Below, one piece after another: positions 12,301-23,334 of a stretch of 64,000 nucleotides of DNA. The position numbers and the translations under genes were made by a program. The stretch comes from Brachionus rotundiformis (lineage: Eukaryota > Rotifera > Eurotatoria > Ploima > Brachionidae): assembly GCA_016802295.1 (NCBI GenBank), contig JAESIW010000065.1:930001-994000 (forward strand), read 5' to 3'. The first letter of the stretch is position 1. Every line of letters starts with the position of its first letter. The notes beneath the pieces were generated by a model. That model saw nothing but the letters and a program-made list of their open reading frames with translations, did no database searches and was not told the origin of the DNA.

Positions 12301-12854
12301 ATAAAGTTTAATTCAAATTTCAATATTTTTAAATAAATTTATTTTTACCTTGGTAAAAAGTTTTTTTCTTTGCCTCTCTATCTCTAAATGAAAGTTCTGG
12401 ATCGTATTTAATAATTTTTTGATCATGACCAAATTGTTCAACAGCATTTAATTCCCTCTCAATTTTCCCATCTTCCTCTTTCCGGTCGAGCCAGCGATTG
12501 CACTCACACAGCCAAATTCGTTTGCTTGATCTAGACTCAATTAAAATTTCCTTTAAATGCCATCCTGGATTAAGACCTTTATTGTCATGACCTATTCTGT
12601 GCAAAAATTAATATTTTTTCTGGTTGAAAGAGCTTTACCACAAACCTAACTTTTCGTATGGTTCCAAGTTCTGGGCAATCAATGTCAAATCTGTCAATGC
12701 TACCTGATTCGAAAGTCTTATTTTTAGAGTGAGAATTTTTTAAAATAATTCGATTTGATGCTCCCTTGGAACCGTAAAGTTCGATAAAAACATTGGCATC
12801 GGTTCCAGCGAACGACTTTTTTGATGTAACAACAGTTATCAGGTAACTATTCAT
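9307..12854 (-). CDS. Five-PLAT-domain protein (LOXHD1-related)
   Basis: Seven exons on the minus strand: 12854-12646, 12596-12349, 12296-11672, 11626-11442, 10267-10113, 10060-9590 and 9540-9307, giving 708 residues. Five PLAT/LH2 beta-sandwich repeats follow the pattern TxD/TS..AGTDaxVfIxlyG ... FERxxxDxFxI ... LGxixkIrigHDNxGxxPxWhLxxV ... FxCxxWLxxxxxDGxIxREL. There is no enzymatic domain, so like LOXHD1 it probably acts as a membrane- or protein-binding scaffold (inference). The last PLAT lacks the usual FxCxxWL close. The ATG at 12854 follows a polypyrimidine-poor AG; a separate gene is supported because the upstream neighbour stops at 12996 with its own AATAAA between. A poly(A) signal on the minus strand lies near 9285. 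Intron 10268-11441 is unusually long for this gene. PLAT 4 is very like a PLAT in the neighbouring gene (VKEY..EVFTGD, KIERII.EKNY). Confidence 0.85.
10727..10855 (+). other. Small ORF inside a PLAT-gene intron
   Basis: A 42-residue ORF (start MCNEERKRLKDKGFEIEV, end GSPKAFHAFNQ) lies on the opposite strand inside the 1.2-kb intron 10268-11441. It looks more protein-like than the surrounding AT-rich DNA, and an AATAAA overlaps its stop. Upstream at 10595-10640 a short open stretch reads KEWAQRDRNHML before a stop. It may be the last exon of a decayed nested gene or chance. Function unknown. Confidence 0.3.
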
Positions 12855-12995
12855 CTTTAATTAATAGAGGTGAAATAAGTAAATAAAATGTCAACCAGTG
12901 AATTTAATTTCACCAAGATAAGATAATTAATTTTAACAAAAATGTAAAAATTTTATTGATTAATAAAAATGAATTTTAAAAAATAAGAAAAAAAA

Positions 12996-15900
12996 TTAGG
13001 ATCTTCTGTTAGGTCTTGGAGACCTTGTTGAATAGTCATCAAAATCGTATAAGCTTCGGTGTCTTCTAGAAGATGATGGGCGATTTAAATCATCATCTAT
13101 TTTGGAAATTCTTGATGATCTATCATCTTCATAGCGACTCATATTTTTGCTTCCTCTTATAGGCATTTCATCAAAATCAAATTTTCTACGACCTGATCCT
13201 ACTGGAACTTCATCAAAGTCGAACTTTTTTTTATCTGAATTTACAGATCTATCATCGTAAGAATCTTTTTTTCTTCGAGGACTTGATCTGTAGTTATCAT
13301 CAAAAGCGATCTGTTCCCGGCGAGGAGACCTTAAATTTATTAAAAACTTAATTAGATTATACATATTAAAGTATTTTTAAATTTTGATAATAAAATATAT
13401 CATAATTTATAATCTCAATTTAAAATCAGTCAACTAACTTAATTTAATTTAAAAAAATTTTTGTAATAAATTTATAGTAAAAACAACTTAAAAAATAAAT
13501 AGAAAATATATTTAAATTAAATTTATTAATTTGAAGCCTTTTAAAGATTCTTAATTTTATGAATCAAATAATCAAACAAAAAATATAAACTTAAGGCTTG
13601 TAATTTTAGACATTTAATAAAAGAAAATTAATTGAGCATGCCAATCAACTTGTTTATAGGGTTGTTTTTTGACTTTTACCTTCTATCCACCAAAATCATT
13701 AAATTAAAAAATGGCTAAATTTATAATTAAACAATTTCAGAATACTTTGAGCTAGTTTATTTGGTCATAGGCATTTTAGATGGGTTATTTTTTAATTTTA
13801 TGTTAAAAATTACCTTGAGCTTAAACGAGAACCTGATCGTTTATCTTCTTCAAGTTGGGGATACAAATCTCGTTCTATTTCTCCGTCTTCTTTATGCTTT
13901 GATAGCCATTTGTTACAAGGGAAGATGTAATTTTTACCAGTTGATTTATCTTTAACTTCAATTCGTTCCAAAAACCAATCCTATTTTAAAAGTAAACTTA
14001 AAAACAAATTTCAATTATAAAAAAAGTCTAAAATACCTTTTTAAAGCTACTATTATCATGTTCTATATGAACTTTATTTATTTCTCCCAGATCCAAGCAT
14101 TCAATATTAAACACTTGCTTTTCTGATCTATCAAAACCCTTTTTCAAGACACGTTTTCCAGAGTCGCCATTCTTTCCATATATTATTATAGATGCGGTTG
14201 CGTCTAATTGAATTAATTAATAATTAAAACTTTAATTTTATCTAAACTTTACTTGTTCCAGCTCCTTTTTCTGATCCAGTTACAACAAGTATCTCGTAAT
14301 CTACATTCTTAAGACCTCTGGTTAAAGACACTTGGCTCTCTTTTTTAGTTTCACATCTAAAGGCTTTAGGTCGTTTGTTCAATTTTAAAATACTCATTAC
14401 TGGAAATTTATATACAGTTCCAGTATTCAAATCTTTGACCTTCACATAATCACAGATCCATTGTGATTCAGGCTTGGAATAGTTTTCAACATGTGACAAC
14501 AAAATCTCTTGCAATTCTCCAACAGATCGAGTCTTAAAAGTCAAAATATCTAAATGACCACGACGAAGAATTTTATTTTCAGTGTTGTTTTCGAAAATCT
14601 TTGGCTTGGTCTCTCCATAGTCTCCTATTAGGACAATTTCTATGTTATGCTTTGTTCCAGCATCAGGCTCATCTGCTGTCTTAATACTTAATTCATAAGT
14701 TGTTTTATTTCCTGGTGATTCTTGATCACGTGCATCCAAAATAGGTGTTAATTCTCTTACCAACTGCTTGTCCTCTTTACTCTTTGATAACCATTTTTTG
14801 CATTCGAATTTGTAAACTTTACGCATTGATAAATCCTCAACTAGAACAGAATCCAAATGCCAATGAGTATTGCCAAAAATATTGCCTGAATTATCGTGCC
14901 ATATTCTAAGCTTGGTTATTTCGCCTACACTTAAAACATTTTTGAAATCGAACACATCAGTTTTTCCCCTTTCAAACAGATTACTAAAAGCTTTAGTTTT
15001 CTTAAGTTCTAGCTCTCCAGTATCGCCATTCTCACCAAATAATGTGATAAAAACATTTGCATCAGTTCCAGCACTAGAAATGTCACTTGTTTTTACCGAT
15101 ATCTTATAATCCGTCATCCCGATTGTTTGTTCGTTGTTTTTATACACAGGAATATCGATTGAAAGACCACGAGAATCAGCTCTCTTTTTGGAAAGCCATT
15201 CTTCGGCAACAAAAACATATTGTTTCTTTGTCTTGGCATTAGTCATTTCCAATCTATCTAGATACCACTCTTTACGCGAGCCTTTTGCATCATGAGAGAC
15301 TCTAACCTTTTTCAATGAACCAATATCATCTAAATCTATATTAACTGTATCAATACCAGCTCGGTCAAATCTATTGTCAATTTTCTCAATCACTATATCT
15401 CCACTATTACCCTTAGAGCCAAAAAACTTTAATGTAACATCGCTATCAGTGCCAGCCTTGGGCACGTCTCCAGTATATATTGTCAAAGTGTAAGGAATTA
15501 GGCCTCTAAAACTGCTTATTTTTGTGTTTGTTTCGTCAATGTTGAATCTCCTTGTAGTCAGTCCATCTCCCTTTTCGGTAGATAGCCAAGAGTTGCATGT
15601 AATAAAATAACTTCTTCCTTTAATAGGCTCACTAATTTCAATATATTTAATGAACCAGCTTTCATTTGGCCCAGCTCCTTCGTGACCAATTTCAATTTGT
15701 GTCAATTCACCAATGTCTAAAGCTTCAATCTGGAAAGTTTCTGATGAACCAGGTTCGAATCGAGATTTTTTGGCCAATTGAAGTTTGATTGGCTCAGTTC
15801 GCTGTTTTCTTCCTTGACCAAAAAGTCGTATGAATGCTTGGGATGATAAACCACAATTTCTCTCATCTCCAGTTCTAATGGTTATCTTAAACGGTATGGT

Positions 15901-18900
15901 TGGTCCGTCATGATACTGGCCAAAAGGAGATTGTTGACGGATCGATAATCTTGGATCACTTCCGGCTATTTTAGAGCCACCAATGTTGGATTTAATTGAT
16001 AACGAGGAAGTACTAGTTACTCTAGGACCATTGTAGTTCTAAAAGCATTATTAAATTTATTAATCTTACCAATATTTTTCCAAAAATTACCTTTTCATAA
16101 ATTATCCTTTCAATTTTTTTATCATCTCGACTTTTCGATAGCCATCTTTCACACACAAATGAATATTTATGTCTGCCTTCGGTTACTTCAATCCTATCCA
16201 AGAACCAATCTGATGAAATTCCTGAACCATCGTGTCTAATCTGACACTTAAATAAAGGCCCTAGATCAGCAGTTCTGATTATAAATCGATCAGTTTGCTT
16301 TCTCTCGAATTTATTCCTATGATTTGATTTCAAGAGCTCTTTCTCGCCAGAATCACCAAATTCACCAAAAAGAGTCAAATAAACATTGGCATCAGTTCCT
16401 GCTTTGAACACATCGCCCGTAAATACTTCAACTTGATATTCTTTCACTTGATAAATTATTTTTATATTAAAATATTCTTTACAAATTAAAAAAAAATTGA
16501 AATACTTTCAAGATTATCTCTGACTTCTTTTTCTTTAACTCGTAGTTCGCCATCTTCATATTTTTCATCAATTATTTTACTCGGAACCAAATCACGCTGA
16601 ATATCACCATCATCTTTATCCCTAGCCAGCCATTTTTCGCATGGAAAGACAAAAATTTTTGAGCCTTTTTTGCCTTCTTTAAGGCGTCTAATTTCGACCT
16701 TATCCACATGCCAACTCGAATTTTGCCCTTTGTTGTCATGTCCGAGTCTTATTTTGGTTATTTCTCGACCAATGTCGTCCATTTCGAGCACAAATCTGTC
16801 ACATGCACCTCTCTTAAATTTTCCACTCCTTTCTGATTTATTTTTGCATAGGTCAACTTTTTGTGTGTGGATATCAGTTCCATACAAAACTATATACGGA
16901 TTAGCTGATGTCGATGCTCCAGATATATTACTTGTAAAAACAGATATTTCATATGGAATCACTTAAATTAGTAAAATTGAATTTAAACTTGAGCGAAAAA
17001 GATGTTCATACTTGGATTGTATTCTTCATAGGCAACATCGTTCGGGTATAGCTCAACTTCAGTTTTACCATCTTCTTCAAATTTGTCAAGCCATCTACCG
17101 CACGAAAATTTCCATCGCTTGCCAAGCTTTGGTGCATCAATTATTACTTCTTTTAGATGCCAACCAGAACCAGCGCCTCGACCATCATGACCAATTTTTA
17201 TCTTCCTCAAATCACCAACATCTGCTTCTTTAATTTCGAATGTATCCTCATGTCCACGCTCGAATGGATCCCTTTTTATTTTCGGAGTTTCCAAGGGAAT
17301 TCGTCCAGAATCTGATTTTTCACCAAATAATTGAATGAACACTTTGGCGTCTGTTCCTGCATTGCGTATATCTGATGTAACTACGGTCACATTATACGTA
17401 GTGGTAATTGCTGTAAAAAAAAAACAAAATTTAAAATTTCATTAAAACTTTATTTTAAAAATATTGAGTAAATTAAACCGAAATTTAAATTTTTCGGAAT
17501 AGACTCAATTAGACATAAATTTTTGAAACTTTATTTAAGTCAATATTTTTAGATATGAAATAAAATATGTAATTTGTTTTTTTATTTTTTGAAAAATTTT
17601 TGTTACTGTTTTATATCACTTTTTAAAGCCTGATATATTTTTTTATAAAATTTTAATCTATTTCTAAAAAGACAACATTCTAGCATTAAGCAACAAACTG
17701 TTGGAACAATTTAAAAGCACATTTTTATCTAGCTTATATTTTATACAACATTTAAGGATATGATTAATTTACCTGTTTCTTTAAATAGCAAAAATAAAAG
17801 AATAGATTTTCTTTAATGAAAATTTTGAAAATTCATACCTTCAGATTCGAGCAAAAATTGATCTTTTAGACTATCGACTCCTGACCTGAATTTAACTTTT
17901 TTTAATTGATTAGGGTCAATGGCTGGTAATTCACGCATTATTTTTCCATCACCATCATCTTTACTGAGCCAATTTTGGCAATTAAACAAATACATCTTAT
18001 CCGTAATCGGATTGTAAATTTCAACTTTTTCCAAATACCAAGCAGCACCTATTCCTTTGTTATCATGCCAAATTCTAATCTTAAACAATTCGCCTAGTTC
18101 AACTGCTTTTACTTTAAAAGTATCAACCTTTTAAAACATTCAATAAATAATAAAATTTAAACAAAAATCAACTAACTAAAATATTTAAAATTTTAAATAT
18201 TCATTTAAAAAAAAATATTATTTTACTTGATTTTGTTCAAATTTGTTAGATTTATCTGATTTTCTAAGCTCTCTTTCACCAGAATCTCCGTTTTCTCCAT
18301 AAATAATCAAAAAAACGTTGGAGTCAGTTCCAGCGCCTCTCTTATCTCCTGTGTAAACTTTGACCTCATATGGCACCTCTTTATCCAAAAAAAACAATTA
18401 CTTAAACTTAAAGGATAAAAAGACTTTACCGTCTAGTTCAATAAGAATTCTACCATCTTGGTCTGTCGGTATTAGTTCTCTTACTATTTGGCCATCATCT
18501 TCATCTTTAGCAAACCATTTGTCTACATAAAAATAGTAATTTTCCAATTCACCATCTTCTTGACTAACAACGCTTGATCGTCTGGCGCTTAACTTGAGAC
18601 GCTTTGAACCCCTTGGTGCATGTCGTTGTATAACCATTTTTTCTAAAAACCAACCAGGATTTGAGCCTCTGTTATCATGACCAATGCGAACTTTGTACAA
18701 TGGACCAACATCCTCAGCTTCAATTTTGAATACGTCTTCCGATCCTTTTTCGAAATTGTCTGTTTTATTGTCAAGTTTTATTTGTTCACTTTTGCCATCT
18801 ATGCCATATAGTTCAACAAAAATATCAGCATCAGTTCCAGCACCACGTTTATTTCCTGTTTTTGTTTTAATAACATAAGGTATATCTAAAATAAAAAGTA

Positions 18901-21900
18901 ATTAATAACATTATTTAATTTTTTATTATTTAATCTACATTTTCTCATTTTTTTCATTTCACTTGGATACAGTTCAATTTCAGTTTGGCCATCACCTTCG
19001 TTTTCGTCTAGCCAACGATGAGCTGAGAATTTATATCTCAACCCCTTAGAGGGTACATCTATTTCAACATAATCCAAGAACCAGCCGGAAGCAGGACCTT
19101 TACCATTCTGACCAATTTGTATTTTTTCAATTTTACCAATATCATCAGCTTCAATTATAAATTCATCTAATCGTCCACGTTCAAATTTGTTGCTGGTATT
19201 AAATGAACTCTTAAGCGCTCTATCTCCTGTGTCGCCTTTATCACCAAATATTTTTAGTGTTACCCTGGCATCAGTACCTGCATTTCTGATATCTCCTGTT
19301 TTCACTTTAACCTTATAACTGGTTTTATCCAAAAATTGGCTTGAAGTTGAGGCAAACAATTCTCGAATTAGTTGACCATCGTCTTCATCAACTGCAAGCC
19401 AACGGTGACATTCGAATTCCTCATCGTATTTTGGGTTGTTTTCTTGGCGAACAACAACTTTGTCTAAAAACCAACCTGCGCCCGGATTTTTTCCATTATG
19501 ACCTATTCTAATCTTTTTCAATTTTTTTAATTTCACTGCCTCTATTTTGAACACATCACATTTTTTTCTTTCAAAATTATTCTTTTTTGAATCCAATGGT
19601 CGGTCTCCTGTGTCGCCAAGTTCACCAAATAAATTAATAAATACATCAGCATCAGTTCCAGCATTTGTTTTGTTACCTGTGTACACTTCGACAATATAGT
19701 TCACAATTGGTAAAGGCTTTTCTATGCTATCTCCTTTAAATAGAATGTTTTAGTTATTTTTTTCTATATTAATAAGTTTTTATAATAAAAGTTTTTCTAT
19801 TCGAAAATTAAAGTAAAATATTAAATCAAGTCAAATATTCACTCATTCAATTAAATTACCTTCTGCTGGCAACTCTCTAACAATTTGTCCATCTTCCTCT
19901 TTTTTATCCAACCATCTGTTACAATTAAAAAAGTATTTTTCTTTAGTTTCTAAATTTTCCAGTTCAACTCGATCTAAATGCCATCCAGGAGCTCTGCCAG
20001 AGTTATCATGGCCTATTCTTATTTTAAAAGGTGCACCGATATCATTTGTTTCAATTCTAAATTTATCTTTTTTTCCTTTTTCGAAATTTTCCGAATTCTC
20101 TCTTGGAAATATTTCATCACTTTTACCTTTATTACCATACAATACCAAATAAACATTTGAATCTGTTCCAGCATACTTTTTATCCGAAGTGTAAATAATT
20201 AAATTCCAAACAACTTTTTCACCTCGTTCTTCTCGTCGATTGGTATCTTCTTTTAATATGCGTTCAATTTTACCATCTTCTTTATCCTCTGCCAGCCATT
20301 TCATACAAGGAAAAAATTGTTTAAGCCCTAATTGTGGTGTTTCTATGTCAATTCCTTCGAGAAACCATGATGGATTAGCGCCAGAATTGTCATGACGGAC
20401 TAATACTTCATAAATGGGACTAAGCATTTTGTCTATCAAAACAGTAGTCTTGACAGTTTTTCCTCTTTTGAATTCACAATCTTTCAATTTGATCAATCCA
20501 CTAGATTTATTTCCGCTTCTTCCACCAAATAGTTCAATATATACTTGAGAATCAGTGTCTGCGTGTTTTTTATCACCTGTATGAATAGATAAATTGTATG
20601 GAATGCCTTGACTTGAATCGTCAGCTGATGGATAAAGAAACACGGTTGTTTTACCATCTTCTTCGTCTTCAGCCAACCATCGATCACATAAAAATTCATA
20701 CACTCGACCCATATTCTCATCATCTACTATCACTTTGTCCAAGTACCATCCCGAAGACGGATTAGCACCGTTGTGACCAATGCGAATTTTTTTAATTTCA
20801 CCAACGCTTGGACATTCTATTTGAAATTCGTCCTTCTTTCCTCGTTCAAAATTGTTTTCTTTATTGTCCAATTTCCACTCGCCTGAATCTCCCACTGTTC
20901 CGTATAGGACTATCGAAACATCAGCATCAGTTCCGGCCATACGCTTATCTCCAGTATACACTGTTATTCTGTATTTATTAGCTAAATAATAATTTTAAAG
21001 TTAAGACAAAAAAGCATGAAAAATTTTATAAACTTTTTTTAATGTCTAATGGATCTTCTGTTGCTATTAGATCCCGGGAAATAAGGCCATCATCTGTATT
21101 TTTATCAAGCCACTTGGAGCACAGACAATAGTAGCTTACTTTTGGATCCTTTAAATCAATAATAACAATTCTTTCCAAAAACCCTTGAATAAAATTAAGT
21201 AAATATTTTCAAAACAATGTAATCAAATTACATCCAGGTGATTTTCCTGTGTTATCATGTTCGATTCGTACTTTCTTTATGGGTCCAACATAATTGACGT
21301 CTTTTAGTCTAAATATATCTGTTTTTCCTCTCTCGAACAAATTGATATCATGACTTTTAAGCGGAAATTTTTGTGTTGATTTGTTGTGCGAACCAAAAAG
21401 TGTAATGGACCTATCAATTAAAAAATTAATTGATTTTTTTGCTTTAAAATTTTCAAAAAAAAAAAAATTAAATTTAGCTTTAAATTAAAATTTTTAATTA
21501 AAAAAATAATTTTAACTCTTTTAAAATATCTTGTCATTTTTCTAAATGATAATCAAATTTTTTTAAAAATACAAATCCTAATATAAAACAAAATGGAATC
21601 ATTTAGACAAAATAATTGAAAACCTTAATCTCATTTGATTCACTCCTGAAATCAATAAAATTTTAATTACACATTAGCATCGGTCCCTGCTCCACTTTTA
21701 TCTCCAGTAATAACAATAATTTTATAATCAGTTCTAATGTATTTTTCAATTTGTCGTGTTGGAAACAATTGGATACGTGTTGTTTTCAAACCATGGTCAA
21801 GTGAAAGCCAATCATTGTATTCGAATAGCCAAGAGCGGTTCGTTTTGGTATTAGTGATCAAAATTTCTTTTAAAAACCATGAACTATGCACATCTTGACC

Positions 21901-22578
21901 ATCATGTTCAACCACTATGGAATTAATTTGACCAACATCAACTCCAATTAATTTGAATACATTTTCCGAATTTCGCTCAAATTTAAATTTATATCCATTT
22001 TCGGTTTTAATGGCTTTATATTGGTTAAAAAGAAGCTTTTTATTTACGTCTCCTCTAGTGCCTCTAATGGTTAAGTAAACATTGGCATCTGTACTAGCAT
22101 TGGTACAATTTCCAGTTTTAACTTTTACTCTATAGTAGAGTTCATTCGGACCCGGCTTTTTTTCTTTGAATTTGCGCTTCTTTGCCGAGCTTAGTTTAAA
22201 TTTGCGTTCAAAATAGTCTCTTAGATGAGGATCATTTATCGGGTCATATTGCATAGAACTTGTCCTTTTTATCGGTTTACTTATCACAGTCGGACCCGCA
22301 AGTGCTGAACCTATATCATTAGAAATTAGAGAATATAATATTATTTATTTTTCATATTTACTTGATCTTGTAATAATTTTATCATTTGGAAAAAGACTAG
22401 ATTTGCCGTAAGTAAGTGCTTTATTTCGAGGTATGTGGTGATATGAACCAGTTAGGCTCGGGAAAGTGCTATTTTGATTCGCAGAAAAATCTAATGATCT
22501 ATATGGAACAATTACAGCCTGATGATTACATTGACTGAGGACATATTTTACACCAGATGAAGAAGTTATGTATTCCAT
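12996..22578 (-). CDS. LOXHD1: LOXHD1-like protein with 17 PLAT domains
   Basis: Sixteen exons on the minus strand: 22578-22362, 22310-21671, 21410-21232, 21183-21034, 20981-19860, 19733-18939, 18885-18430, 18378-18227, 18127-17839, 17410-17012, 16961-16506, 16446-16091, 16038-14253, 14203-14037, 13980-13814 and 13329-12996. They join into 2554 residues. I count 17 PLAT/LH2 repeats, each with a TGDxxxAGTDAxVxIxLFG-type strand, FERGxxDxF, IGHDNxGxxPGWfL and FxCxrWLxxdedDGxIxREL. Human LOXHD1, a stereociliary protein needed for hair-cell mechanotransduction, has 15, so this is a LOXHD1-like scaffold acting at membranes (inference). The N-terminus (starts MEYITSSSGV) is non-PLAT. The C-terminus after the last PLAT is disordered, rich in R, S and D, with a duplicated RKFDFDE motif. 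Stop at 12996; AATAAA on the minus strand near 12957. The 18939 splice donor is the least certain junction, and the start ATG is the only one in the first exon. Confidence 0.9.
13330..13813 (-). other. Intron of the 17-PLAT gene
   Basis: A 484-bp AT-rich intron, longer than most in this gene. No nested feature seen. A plus-strand ORF at 13761-13955 crosses into the flanking exon on the opposite strand and is a shadow. Confidence 0.7.
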
Positions 22579-23334
22579 ATCAAATATAATTTTATCAAGT
22601 GAATAATTAACTAATAAATTTCTTATAATTTTTCTTTTTTTTTGAATTTGGTTCACTGTTGTCAACGGTAACTGAGTAATAAGGTTGTATAGGTAAATTA
22701 GTTGCAAGAGCGATAAAAAACAAAAAATTTCAAATTTAATTCAATGCAAAATAATCTACCTAAATTTAGCGATACTTAACGACTGATTGTTTTTTTACCT
22801 AGTTACGCTATATTTATTTTCTTTTTTATAAAAACCAACGAAATCAGTCAGAATGATAAATATTGACACTTATTTTTGTTTTGATCTAAATAAATTTTTT
22901 TAAAATTTCTTTAATTTTAAATTTAAGAAAAATAAACTAACCAAAAAAATTTGACTCAATTAAAAAAAGTGTTATTAGACAAGTTTTATTATTTAAAATT
23001 TTTTGAACCTTTTAAGTTAAAAGTTAGATTTGAAAATAATTAATGTAATTAGAAATAAAGACTGTATTTCAAGATGATTGATTTAAAAAAGTTAAAAACA
23101 TACTTTTCAATTTAAATAAAACATTTTTTTATTGTTAAACTAATAAAAAATAAATTAGCACAAAATTTTTAATTATTCACTTTGTGACATTTTAATCAAT
23201 TATTTGCTTTTAATCATGTCTGGCAAATCTTAATCTACTCCAAAAATTCTAAAATTTCTGCCATTTAATTTTATTATAAATAATAATAAAGTCAAAAAAT
23301 AAATATTTAGAAATTGTTTTATATAAATTTTAAA
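22579..23334. other. Spacer between PLAT genes
   Basis: AT-rich, 756 bp. It should contain the promoter of the 17-PLAT gene and the 3' end of the upstream PLAT gene, whose minus-strand AATAAA is at 23275-23270. No other feature seen. Confidence 0.6.

Noticed and set aside
13761..13955. Plus-strand 64-codon ORF
   Set aside because: It overlaps the exon 13814-13980 of the minus-strand PLAT gene; hydrophobic content arises from the reverse complement.
20493..20723. Minus-strand ORF inside the 17-PLAT gene in another frame
   Set aside because: It overlaps a confirmed PLAT coding frame on the same strand and has no domain signal.
9307..22578. One giant PLAT gene from 22578 to 9307
   Set aside because: The frame ends in a stop at 12996 with an AATAAA about 40 bp later, and the next PLAT exon begins with its own ATG at 12854. 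Two genes fit better, though cDNA could overturn this.
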